A stretch of 64,000 bases of DNA, from NCBI RefSeq assembly GCF_015461845.1, contig NZ_JACOPW010000009.1, forward strand, positions 1-64,000, read 5' to 3'. Under the pieces are notes generated by a model that saw only the letters and a list, made by a program, of their open reading frames with translations, was not told the origin of the DNA and made no database searches. Of this stretch, positions 1-7,741 are shown one piece after another; position 1 is the stretch's first letter, and the number at the start of each line of letters is the position of its first letter. The DNA is from Pseudomonas mucoides (GTDB taxonomy: Bacteria > Pseudomonadota > Gammaproteobacteria > Pseudomonadales > Pseudomonadaceae). The position numbers and the translations under genes are program-made.

Positions 1-72
1 AAGTTTTCAAAGTTTCGCTTGGAAATCTCTAACAACTTCAACCACTTGCGCTTCCGATCACTCGGTAGCGGG
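1..72 (-). other. 5' leader of an rRNA operon (partial, runs off the left edge)
   Basis: Read on the minus strand, the sequence after the two promoters at 79-252 matches my memory of the Pseudomonas rRNA leader upstream of 16S. It lies downstream of an rrn-like promoter pair and has no credible ORF. The 16S gene itself is outside the window. The identification rests on promoter architecture plus recall of the leader, not on rRNA sequence. Confidence 0.7.
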
Positions 73-78
73 AGGCGA

Positions 79-106
79 ATTCTACAGCGTTACACGCTGC
101 TGTCAA
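79..106 (-). promoter_or_regulatory. rRNA operon promoter, proximal copy
   Basis: On the minus strand the -35 TTGACA (101-106) and the -10 TAGAAT (79-84) are separated by 16 bp. A GC-rich discriminator (CGCCTCCC) follows the -10, and an A/T-rich UP-like stretch (AAAAGGAGTTGAAAAAG) precedes the -35. This is the usual design of stringently controlled rRNA promoters. Confidence 0.8.
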
Positions 107-224
107 CACCTCTTTTTCAACTCCTTTTGCGCTTCGATGACCTGAAGCCGCCTGCTGCCGAAAACTGCGTAACTCTTTGTTTACCAAGGAGTTTTTCGTT
201 TCGACTGCGCCGGAAGTGGGGCGA

Positions 225-252
225 ATTATAGACATCCAGAATCTGCCGTCAA
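225..252 (-). promoter_or_regulatory. rRNA operon promoter, distal copy
   Basis: On the minus strand the -35 TTGACG (247-252) and the consensus -10 TATAAT (225-230) are separated by 16 bp, followed by a GC-rich discriminator (TCGCCCC). An A/T-rich block lies upstream near 253-285. Spacing and discriminator match the second copy at 79-106, so the two form a tandem pair. Confidence 0.8.
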
Positions 253-301
253 CCTTTAATTTCACAATTCTGTCATATAAGGCAAAAAGGCCCGGAAACA
301 C

Positions 302-328
302 AAAGGCCGGCCCCAAGGGGCCGGCCTT
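302..328 (-). terminator. Rho-independent terminator after mmsA
   Basis: A perfect 10-bp GC stem (305-314 with 317-326) closes a 2-nt loop. On the minus strand it is followed by a short T run. It sits 13 nt past the mmsA stop codon and separates the bau operon from the rRNA promoters. Confidence 0.85.
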
Positions 329-340
329 CTTCCCTTCTAC

Positions 341-1834
341 TTACAAGCTAGGGAACGCAAATTGCGACGCCTCATGGCTCGCACGTTGCGGCCAGCGCTG
401 GGTGATGGCTTTGCGACGGGTGTAGAAACGCACACCGTCCGGACCATACGCATGCAGGTCGCCAAACAGCGAACGCTTCCAGCCACCGAAGCTGTGGTAA
501 GCCACCGGCACCGGCAACGGTACGTTAACGCCGACCATGCCCACTTCGATCTCATCGCAGAACAACCGCGCCGCTTCACCGTCACGGGTAAAGATGCAGG
601 TGCCGTTGCCATACTCGTGATCGTTGATCAGCTGCATCGCCTCTTCCAGGCTGTCGACCCGAACAACGCACAGCACTGGCCCGAAGATTTCTTCTTTATA
701 GATGCGCATCTCAGGCGTGACGTTATCGAACAGGCAGCCACCCAGGAAGAAACCTTCCTCATGACCGGCCACGCTCAAGCCACGACCGTCGACCACCAGG
801 GTCGCGCCGGAAGAAACGCCGTCTTCGACATAACCGCTGACCTTGTCGCGTGCCTGACCGGTGACCAGTGGCCCCATGTCCAGACCACACGTAGTCCCCG
901 CGCCGATTTTCAGCGCCTTGATCTGCGGCACCAGTTTTTCCACCAGCGCATCCGCCACCTGGTCACCGACGCACACTGCCACCGAGATCGCCATGCAACG
1001 CTCGCCGCAAGAACCGTAGGCAGCGCCCATCAACGCGCTGACCGCGTTATCCAGGTCCGCATCCGGCATCAGCACCGCATGGTTCTTCGCGCCGCCCAGT
1101 GCCTGAACGCGTTTGCCGCGCTTGGTGCCTTCGGCGTAGATGTATTCGGCAATCGGCGTCGAACCGACAAAACTCAGCGCTTTGACTTCCGGCGCTTCGA
1201 TCAGCGCGTCCACCGCCGCCTTGTCACCGTGCACGACGTTCAGCACGCCTTTAGGCAGACCGGCTTCCAGCAACAGTTGAGCGATCAACAGCGTGGAGCT
1301 CGGATCGCGCTCGGACGGCTTGAGGATAAAGCAGTTGCCGCAGACGATGGCCAGCGGATACATCCACAGCGGCACCATCGCCGGGAAGTTGAACGGGGTA
1401 ATACCAGCCACCACGCCCAACGGCTGGAAGTCCGACCAGGCATCAATGTTCGGGCCGACGTTACGACTGTATTCACCCTTGAGGATTTCCGGCGCAGCGC
1501 ACGCGAACTCGACGTTCTCGATACCGCGCTTCAATTCGCCGGCCGCATCTTCCAGGGTCTTGCCGTGCTCTTCGCTGATCAGCTGAGCAATGCGTGCTTC
1601 GTTCTGTTCCAGCAGTTGCTTGAAGCGAAACATCACCTGGGCACGTTTGGCTGCCGGCGTGTTGCGCCAGGCCGGGAATGCAGCCTTGGCCGAGTCGATG
1701 GCTTTTTGAATGGTTTCACGGCTGGCCAATGGCAGCTTGTGGATCGCCTGGCCGGTAGACGGGTTGAACACGTCGGCCGTGCGACCGTCTTCGGTCACCA
1801 GTTCGCCATTGATCAAATGCGGGATAAGGCTCAT
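341..1834 (-). CDS. mmsA: CoA-acylating (methyl)malonate-semialdehyde dehydrogenase, BauC/MmsA type
   Basis: A 497-aa aldehyde dehydrogenase. It converts malonate semialdehyde (from beta-alanine) or methylmalonate semialdehyde (from valine or thymine) to acetyl- or propionyl-CoA with NAD+ and CoA. The oxyanion Asn is in PFNF near residue 149 and the nucleophile is Cys280 in SCGERC. The usual ALDH glutamate is replaced by Asn in ALGGAKN (about 251), as is typical of the CoA-acylating subfamily. The start has an AGGAG box. It lies 65 nt downstream of bauA, so the pair is probably one operon, and by context it is the BauC counterpart. MmsA and BauC are too alike to separate by sequence alone. 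Confidence 0.93.
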   Translation of the reverse strand: MSLIPHLINGELVTEDGRTADVFNPSTGQAIHKLPLASRETIQKAIDSAKAAFPAWRNTPAAKRAQVMFRFKQLLEQNEARIAQLISEEHGKTLEDAAGELKRGIENVEFACAAPEILKGEYSRNVGPNIDAWSDFQPLGVVAGITPFNFPAMVPLWMYPLAIVCGNCFILKPSERDPSSTLLIAQLLLEAGLPKGVLNVVHGDKAAVDALIEAPEVKALSFVGSTPIAEYIYAEGTKRGKRVQALGGAKNHAVLMPDADLDNAVSALMGAAYGSCGERCMAISVAVCVGDQVADALVEKLVPQIKALKIGAGTTCGLDMGPLVTGQARDKVSGYVEDGVSSGATLVVDGRGLSVAGHEEGFFLGGCLFDNVTPEMRIYKEEIFGPVLCVVRVDSLEEAMQLINDHEYGNGTCIFTRDGEAARLFCDEIEVGMVGVNVPLPVPVAYHSFGGWKRSLFGDLHAYGPDGVRFYTRRKAITQRWPQRASHEASQFAFPSL

Positions 1835-1899
1835 GTAACGCTCCTGAAAAGTTGTCCACAGGCGCCCCGTATAAGGACGCCTCTATATAGAAGAGAAAA

Positions 1900-3249
1900 T
1901 CAGTCGATCTTGTTCAGCACTTCGCCGACCGCGTCGAACAGACGATCAAGGTCTTGCGGCTTGCTGTTGAAGGTTGGGCCGAACTGCAGGGTGTCGCCGC
2001 CGAAGCGCACATAGAACCCGGCTTTCCACAGCGCCATACCCGCTTCGAATGGACGCACGATCGCGTCGCCATCACGCGGCGCGATCTGAATCGCACCGGC
2101 CAGGCCGAAGTTACGAATGTCGATGATGTTCTTCGAACCTTTCAAACCGTGCAGCGCATTTTCGAAATGCGGTGCCACCTCGGCCACGCTCTGCACCAGG
2201 TTTTCCTTTTGCAGCAGATCGAGTGCTGCCAGGCCAGCAGCGCAAGCCACCGGGTGCGCGGAGTAGGTGTAGCCGTGCGGGAATTCAACCGCGTACTCAG
2301 GCGTCGCCTGGTTCATGAAGGTCTGGTAGATCTCGGAGCTGGCAATCACCGCGCCCATCGGGATTGCGCCGTTTGTGACTTGCTTGGCGATGCACATCAG
2401 GTCCGGGGTCACGCCAAAGGTATCGGCACCGAACATTTTGCCGGTACGGCCGAAACCGGTGATCACTTCGTCGAACACCAGCAGGATGTTGTGCTGATCG
2501 CAGATCTCGCGCAGACGCTTGAGGTAACCCTGTGGCGGAACCAGTACGCCAGCAGAACCGGCCATCGGCTCAACGAATACCGCGGCGATGTTTGACGCGT
2601 CGTGCAGCTCGATCAACTTCAGCAGCTCATCGGCCAAAGCAATACCACCCAGCTCCGGCATGCCACGGGAGTAGGCATTGCTCGCCAGCAGCGTGTGCGG
2701 CAGGTGATCGACGTCCATCATCGCCTGACCGAACATTTTGCGGTTGCCGTTCACACCGCCGAGGCTGGTGCCGGCGATGTTCACGCCGTGGTAACCGCGA
2801 GCACGGCCGATCATTTTGGTTTTGGTCGCCTGACCTTTCAGACGCCAGTAAGCGCGGACCATTTTCACTGCGGTATCCGCACACTCGGAACCCGAGTCGG
2901 TGAAAAACACGTGATTCAGGTTGCCCGGGGTCAGGTCGGTGATTTTCTCGGCCAGTTGGAACGATAGCGGATGGCCATACTGGAAGCCTGGCGAGTAGTC
3001 GAGCGTGCCCAATTGCTTGGCGACCGCTTCCTGGATTTCCTTGCGGGTGTGCCCGGCGCCGCAGGTCCACAGACCGGACAGCGAGTCATAGACTTTGCGG
3101 CCCTTGTCGTCGGTCAGCCAGCTGCCTTGCGCCGCCACGATCAGACGCGGGTCGCGCTGGAAGTTACGGTTGGCGGTATAGGGCATCCAGTGAGCATCAA
3201 GCTTGAGCTGGCTGGCCAGGGAAGACGGGGCGTTTTCAGGCAAGTTCAT
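1900..3249 (-). CDS. bauA: beta-alanine--pyruvate aminotransferase
   Basis: A 449-aa class III PLP aminotransferase. It moves the amino group of beta-alanine to pyruvate, giving malonate semialdehyde for the next gene. The PLP lysine is K289 in AKQVTNGA, and D260 in FDEV contacts the cofactor. Start chosen at MNLPENAPSS (3249), which has GAGG upstream and matches the N-terminus I recall for P. aeruginosa BauA; a longer frame begins at 3288. The divergent LysR gene starts 123 bp away. The bauB and bauD genes that I recall flanking this pair in PAO1 are absent here. Confidence 0.92.
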   Translation of the reverse strand: MNLPENAPSSLASQLKLDAHWMPYTANRNFQRDPRLIVAAQGSWLTDDKGRKVYDSLSGLWTCGAGHTRKEIQEAVAKQLGTLDYSPGFQYGHPLSFQLAEKITDLTPGNLNHVFFTDSGSECADTAVKMVRAYWRLKGQATKTKMIGRARGYHGVNIAGTSLGGVNGNRKMFGQAMMDVDHLPHTLLASNAYSRGMPELGGIALADELLKLIELHDASNIAAVFVEPMAGSAGVLVPPQGYLKRLREICDQHNILLVFDEVITGFGRTGKMFGADTFGVTPDLMCIAKQVTNGAIPMGAVIASSEIYQTFMNQATPEYAVEFPHGYTYSAHPVACAAGLAALDLLQKENLVQSVAEVAPHFENALHGLKGSKNIIDIRNFGLAGAIQIAPRDGDAIVRPFEAGMALWKAGFYVRFGGDTLQFGPTFNSKPQDLDRLFDAVGEVLNKID

Positions 3250-3372
3250 GGGCAAAACCTCGCAGGCAATAAGCGGCATAGAGATCAAAAGCGTTCTTGC
3301 AGCTAAATTGCCACGGGGATAAAGTCTGTGAAATCCAACTCTTCTAACGTTCAGTCAGGCCGCTACTAAACT

Positions 3373-4293
3373 ATGAGCACGCGTCGTCCCGATCCACTGG
3401 CGCAAGTCAGCGACTTTGATATCCGCTTGTTGCGGATCTTTCGCAGCGTGGTCGAGTGCGGCGGCTTCTCGGCGGCGGAAAGCGTGCTGGGGATCGGTCG
3501 CTCGGCCATCAGCCAGCAAATGAGCGATCTGGAACAACGCCTGGGCTTGCGGTTATGCCAACGCGGTCGCGCCGGATTTTCCCTGACCGAAGAAGGTCGC
3601 GAGGTGTACCAATCGGCCTTGCAGCTATTAAGTGCGCTGGAAAGTTTCCGCACCGAGGTCAATGGCCTGCACCAGCACTTGCGTGGCGAATTGACCATTG
3701 GCCTGACCGACAACCTGGTCACCCTCCCCCACATGCGCATCACCCACGCGTTGGCACAATTGAAGGAACGCGGCCCGGACGTGCAGATTCAGATCCGCAT
3801 GATCGCGCCCAATGAAGTGGAGCAAGGTGTGCTCGATGGCCGCTTGCACGTCGGCGTCGTGCCGCAGGCCAGTGCGTTGTCGGGGCTGGAATATCAGCCG
3901 CTCTATAGCGAGCGCTCGCTGCTGTATTGCGCAGTCGGCCATCCGCTTTTTTACGTCGACGACAAACAACTCGACGATGACCGTCTCAACAGCCAGGACG
4001 CGATCGCGCCGACCTTCCGACTGCCAGCGGAGATCCAGGCCCATTACCAGGCACTCAACTGCACCGCCAGTGCTTCGGATCGTGAGGGCATGGCGTTCCT
4101 GATCCTCACTGGGCGCTACATCGGCTACCTGCCGGATCATTACGCCAGCCTCTGGGTGCAACAAGGTCGCTTGCGTGCGCTGAAACCGAAGGCGCGTTTC
4201 TATGACCTGAGCCTTGCATCGGTCACGCGCAAGGGCCGTCGCCCGCATCTGGTACTGGAGAGTTTCCTGGAAAGCCTTGCTGCGACGCGCTGA
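3373..4293 (+). CDS. bauR: LysR-family regulator of beta-alanine catabolism (BauR-like)
   Basis: A 306-aa LysR protein. The N-terminal winged helix (about residues 14-75, with SAAESVLGIGRSAISQQMSDLEQRLG) is followed by a substrate-binding domain that probably senses beta-alanine or a related acid. It is divergent from bauA across a 123-bp gap where its operator should lie. The name rests on position and N-terminal similarity to PAO1 BauR as I recall it; function is inferred. Confidence 0.8.
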   Translation: MSTRRPDPLAQVSDFDIRLLRIFRSVVECGGFSAAESVLGIGRSAISQQMSDLEQRLGLRLCQRGRAGFSLTEEGREVYQSALQLLSALESFRTEVNGLHQHLRGELTIGLTDNLVTLPHMRITHALAQLKERGPDVQIQIRMIAPNEVEQGVLDGRLHVGVVPQASALSGLEYQPLYSERSLLYCAVGHPLFYVDDKQLDDDRLNSQDAIAPTFRLPAEIQAHYQALNCTASASDREGMAFLILTGRYIGYLPDHYASLWVQQGRLRALKPKARFYDLSLASVTRKGRRPHLVLESFLESLAATR

Positions 4294-4392
4294 ACAACCG
4301 AAGAATCCTGTGACCCGGGACTTGTCTGAAGCCCGTGGGTGCGCTATCAACGCACTGGTTGCACCCACCTACCTGTCTGTCTGGAAGTGCCT

Positions 4393-5043
4393 ATGACCTT
4401 TGAAGTCCCAGCTCACGGCGGTAAACCTGCCAGCCGCATTCGTCAGAAGAACGAAGAGACCATCATCAAAGCCGCCGAAGACGAGTTCGCCCGTCACGGG
4501 TTCAAAGGCACCAGCATGAACACCATTGCCCAGAATGCCGGGTTGCCCAAGGCGAACCTGCATTACTACTTCACCAACAAACTCGGTTTGTACGTGGCGG
4601 TGCTGAGCAACATCATCGAGTTGTGGGACAGCACCTTCAACACATTGACTGCGGAGGATGATCCGGCCGAGGCATTAACCCGCTACATCCGCGCCAAGAT
4701 GGAATTTTCCCGGCGCCAGCCACAAGCGTCACGAGTCTTCGCCATGGAAGTGATCAGCGGCGGCGAATGCCTGACCGAGTATTTCAACCAGGACTACCGC
4801 GCCTGGTTCCAGGGCCGGGCCGCGGTGTTCCAGGCGTGGATCGACGCCGGCAAAATGGACCCGGTCGATCCGGTCAACCTGATCTTCCTGTTGTGGGGCA
4901 GCACTCAGCATTACGCCGACTTCGCGACCCAGATCTGCCGAGTCACTGGGCGTACCAAGCTGACCAAGCAAGACATGGAAGAAGCCGGCAATAACCTGAT
5001 CCGCATCATTCTAAAAGGCTGCGGCCTGACCCCGTCTAATTAA
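4393..5043 (+). CDS. rutR: TetR-family regulator, RutR-like
   Basis: A 216-aa TetR protein with an HTH at about residues 24-70 (FKGTSMNTIAQNAGLPKANL). The C-terminal ligand domain resembles E. coli RutR, sharing QASR-F-ME and STQHYADFA. RutR homologues control pyrimidine degradation and respond to uracil. The reductive pyrimidine pathway ends in beta-alanine, the substrate of the adjacent bau genes, so the placement makes sense. Start taken at ATG 4393; the frame is open 54 nt further upstream. The target genes are not in the window. Confidence 0.78.
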   Translation: MTFEVPAHGGKPASRIRQKNEETIIKAAEDEFARHGFKGTSMNTIAQNAGLPKANLHYYFTNKLGLYVAVLSNIIELWDSTFNTLTAEDDPAEALTRYIRAKMEFSRRQPQASRVFAMEVISGGECLTEYFNQDYRAWFQGRAAVFQAWIDAGKMDPVDPVNLIFLLWGSTQHYADFATQICRVTGRTKLTKQDMEEAGNNLIRIILKGCGLTPSN

Positions 5044-5050
5044 GATACCT

Positions 5051-5632
5051 ATGCCTTTTACCCTCAGCGGTTTTTGCGAATACCGCGAAGAGATTCGCAA
5101 AAGCCGCTTCATCACCTTCGCTGCGCCGATCTCAAGCCCGGCTGACGCCCAGGCGTTCCTCGAACAGCACAGCGACCTTAATGCTTCGCACAATTGCTGG
5201 GCATGGAAACTCGGCGACCAGTACCGCAGCAACGACGATGGCGAGCCCGGCGGCACCGCAGGCCGACCGATTCTGGCGGCGATCGAAGCACAGGACTGCG
5301 ACCAGGTCGCGGTGTTGGTGATTCGTTGGTACGGCGGCATTCAATTGGGCACCGGCGGCCTCGCCCGGGCGTATGGCGGCGGTGCTAACAAATGCCTGCA
5401 AGCGGCGCCCAAGGTTGAGCTGATCAGCCGAGTGCCCGTCAGTTGCGCCTGTGCCTTCAGTGAATTGGCGCTGGTGAAACTTCGCGTGACGGAACTGGGC
5501 GGGCTGATCGTGGAAGAAACGTTCACCGCTAACGGCGTCGAACTGCAATTGGCGATGGGAAAAGCACAGATCCCTGCCCTGCAAACACAACTGGCGGACT
5601 TGAGTCGCGGACGCATTGTGTTGCAGCACTGA
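5051..5632 (+). CDS. yigZ: YigZ/IMPACT family protein
   Basis: A 193-aa protein of the UPF0029/IMPACT family. It has the conserved core SHNCWAWKLGD, DDGEPGGTAGRPIL and VIRWYGGIQLGTGGLARAY (about residues 50-115) and a C-terminal DUF1949-like part. Bacterial YigZ is linked to translation or stress, but its biochemical role is not settled. It starts 7 nt after the rutR-like gene and is probably co-transcribed with it. There is no sign that the two functions are linked. Confidence 0.88.
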   Translation: MPFTLSGFCEYREEIRKSRFITFAAPISSPADAQAFLEQHSDLNASHNCWAWKLGDQYRSNDDGEPGGTAGRPILAAIEAQDCDQVAVLVIRWYGGIQLGTGGLARAYGGGANKCLQAAPKVELISRVPVSCACAFSELALVKLRVTELGGLIVEETFTANGVELQLAMGKAQIPALQTQLADLSRGRIVLQH

Positions 5633-5652
5633 ACGCACCAACAACGTTCACC

Positions 5653-5783
5653 CTTATTCCGCCGACGTCGGGATTTTGCCCACATCTACTGTGCACCCGG
5701 CTGTGGATAACCTGAGCACATGTGCCTGTAACCCTTCTGTCATGCGGGTTTGCGGGCTTTGTTCATTTTTCGTCCAATTTCCC
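5653..5783. repeat. Direct repeat unit A with DnaA box
   Basis: First copy of a diverged ~130-bp direct repeat whose second copy is 5858-5984 (period about 203 bp). Shared landmarks in order are CCGACGT, CACA-N2-TACTGTG (a small dyad), CTGTGGATAACC, TGCGGGCT, TGTTCATTTTT and CCAAT, with nearly constant spacing. Both copies lie in the 532-nt gap before the purine ABC genes. No reading frame is supported here. Confidence 0.75.
5702..5710 (-). promoter_or_regulatory. DnaA box 1
   Basis: TGTGGATAA, a perfect inverse match to the consensus TTATCCACA, in repeat unit A. Binding by DnaA is inferred from sequence only. Confidence 0.6.
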
Positions 5784-5857
5784 ACCACCAACGTTAAATT
5801 CACGTAAAAACAAACAGTTAGCGCGGGTTATCACCTTTAGAAGATAGCCGCACGGTA

Positions 5858-5984
5858 CTTATGCCCGACGTTTGAGCTTGCGCACAAATACTGTGGAGCA
5901 ATCTGTGGATAACCCGTTCATGGTCGTCGCGGCCCCATGTCCGGCATGGCTTGCGGGCTACTGTTCATTTTTTAACCAATCCCC
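5858..5984. repeat. Direct repeat unit B with DnaA box
   Basis: Second copy of the unit at 5653-5783, with the same motif order and spacing. In this copy the dyad reads CACAAATACTGTG. Conserved blocks alternate with freely diverged stretches, which suggests selection on several protein-binding sites rather than a recent duplication. Confidence 0.75.
5904..5912 (-). promoter_or_regulatory. DnaA box 2
   Basis: TGTGGATAA in repeat unit B, in the same orientation and 202 bp from box 1. Confidence 0.6.
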
Positions 5985-6126
5985 TGCGAACAAAACTGGA
6001 GCCTGATCAACAGCTTCGCCCTCAAGTGGTGCCTGGCCCGGCGTCGATGGATCGCAATGCACTGACCCTGAGGCCTGTGCTTGCGCGGATTTTCAGCTTT
6101 CCTGACCCAATGGCCAGGAAATTGCT

Positions 6127-6135
6127 TTATCCACA
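6127..6135 (+). promoter_or_regulatory. DnaA box 3
   Basis: TTATCCACA, a perfect consensus in the opposite orientation, 30 bp upstream of the ATPase start codon. It lies just past a small hairpin (TTTCCTG/CAGGAAA, about 6103-6122). Confidence 0.55.
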
Positions 6136-6164
6136 AGCATCACGCCCATCGACCCGAGTCAGTC

Positions 6165-7730
6165 ATGCCCAACCCCGTGCCGATCCCCGATCAAACACCC
6201 CGCCTGCAATTGCGCCACATCAGCAAACGCTACCCCGGATGCCTGGCCAACGACGCCATCGACCTGACCATTGCGCCTGGCGAAATCCATGCCTTGCTTG
6301 GGGAAAACGGTGCTGGCAAAAGCACGTTAATGAAGATCATCTACGGCGTCACCCAGGCCGATTCCGGGGAAATGATCTGGCAAGGACAACGCGTGAACAT
6401 ACGCAATCCTTCCCAGGCCCGTGGTCTTGGGATCGGCATGGTGTTCCAGCATTTCTCGCTGTTTGAGACATTGAGCGTGGCGCAGAACATTGCCCTGGCG
6501 ATGGGCGCAGCGGCCGGCACACCAAAACAGTTGGAACCGAAGATTCGTGAAGTGTCCCGCCGTTATGGCATGGCGCTGGAGCCCGAGCGACTTGTCCACA
6601 GCCTGTCGATTGGCGAGCGGCAACGGGTGGAAATCATTCGGTGCCTGATGCAAGACATCCGCCTGTTGATCCTCGATGAACCGACCTCGGTCCTGACCCC
6701 GCAAGAAGCCGAAGAACTGTTCATCACCTTGCGCCGACTCGCGGCCGAGGGCTGCAGCATTCTGTTTATCAGCCACAAGCTCGGTGAAGTCCGGGCGCTG
6801 TGCCACAGCGCCACCGTGTTGCGCGGCGGTCGAGTGGCCGGGCATTGCGTACCCGCCGAGTGCTCGGACCGGCAACTGGCGCGGCTGATGGTCGGCGAAG
6901 TCGCCGAGACAATTACGGACTATCCGAAGGTGGTAGGCGGCGGGGTGTTTCTCAGCGTCAGTCAGTTGTCCTGGCTCAATCCCGATCCGTTCGGCTGCTC
7001 GCTGAAGGATGTAGATCTTGAAGTGCAAAGGGGTGAAATCGTCGGCATCGCCGGTGTTGCGGGTAATGGTCAGGATGAATTGCTGGCGTTACTCAGCGGC
7101 GAAGAACGGCTGACCCGAAACAACGGCGCAACGATCCGTTTCGCCGGGCAAGCGGTCGCCCACCTGCGACCCGATGCACGACGCGAACTCGGCCAGGCCT
7201 TCGTCCCCGCGGAACGACTGGGTCACGGCGCCGTGCCGGAATTGAGCCTCGCCGACAACGCGTTGCTCACGGCGTTTCAACAAGGACTGGTCAGCAACGG
7301 CTTGATCCAGCGTCGCAAGGTCGACGCGTTGGCCGAAGAGATCATCCGTCGCTTCGGGGTCAAGACACCCGATGCCCAGACACCGGCCCGCAGCCTGTCC
7401 GGCGGCAACTTGCAGAAATTCATCCTCGGCCGGGAAATCCTCCAGCAACCCAGACTGCTGATCGCCGCACACCCGACCTGGGGCGTGGACGTCGGCGCCG
7501 CCGCGACCATTCACCGTGCGCTGATTGCCTTGCGCGATGCCGGCGCGGCGATCCTGGTGATCTCCGAAGACCTCGACGAATTGTTCCAGATCAGCGACCG
7601 CCTCGGCGCGTTGTGCGGCGGTCGCCTGTCGCCACTGAAAGCGACCGTCGACACATGCTTGATTGACGTCGGCGGCTGGATGGCCGGCCAGTTCGACGCC
7701 CCTCACTCACCTGCACCCGCATCGGCTTAA
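6165..7730 (+). CDS. ABC importer ATPase, purine/nucleoside (BMP-type) uptake
   Basis: A 521-aa ATPase with two fused nucleotide-binding domains, as in RbsA- and BmpC-type importers. The first domain has Walker A GENGAGKST (46-54), signature SIGERQ and Walker B LLILDEPTS. The second has a degenerate Walker A (GVAGNGQDE) and a good signature (SLSGGNLQK), so only one site may hydrolyse ATP efficiently. Start at ATG 6165; upstream codons in frame reach 6081 but enter the DnaA-box region. Two permeases follow at once, and the deaminases nearby point to purine bases or nucleosides as substrate. Confidence 0.87.
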   Translation: MPNPVPIPDQTPRLQLRHISKRYPGCLANDAIDLTIAPGEIHALLGENGAGKSTLMKIIYGVTQADSGEMIWQGQRVNIRNPSQARGLGIGMVFQHFSLFETLSVAQNIALAMGAAAGTPKQLEPKIREVSRRYGMALEPERLVHSLSIGERQRVEIIRCLMQDIRLLILDEPTSVLTPQEAEELFITLRRLAAEGCSILFISHKLGEVRALCHSATVLRGGRVAGHCVPAECSDRQLARLMVGEVAETITDYPKVVGGGVFLSVSQLSWLNPDPFGCSLKDVDLEVQRGEIVGIAGVAGNGQDELLALLSGEERLTRNNGATIRFAGQAVAHLRPDARRELGQAFVPAERLGHGAVPELSLADNALLTAFQQGLVSNGLIQRRKVDALAEEIIRRFGVKTPDAQTPARSLSGGNLQKFILGREILQQPRLLIAAHPTWGVDVGAAATIHRALIALRDAGAAILVISEDLDELFQISDRLGALCGGRLSPLKATVDTCLIDVGGWMAGQFDAPHSPAPASA

Positions 7731-7741
7731 CGGAGTTTTCC

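Noticed and set aside
362..2014. 550-aa plus-strand frame over mmsA and bauA
   Set aside because: Antisense shadow. The minus strand holds two complete, well-known enzymes with ribosome sites; the plus frame is a high-GC artefact rich in Arg/His/Gln.
5653..6135. Chromosomal or plasmid replication origin
   Set aside because: Three DnaA boxes only, no AT-rich unwinding tract of the usual kind, and no dnaA, dnaN, rpmH or rep gene nearby.
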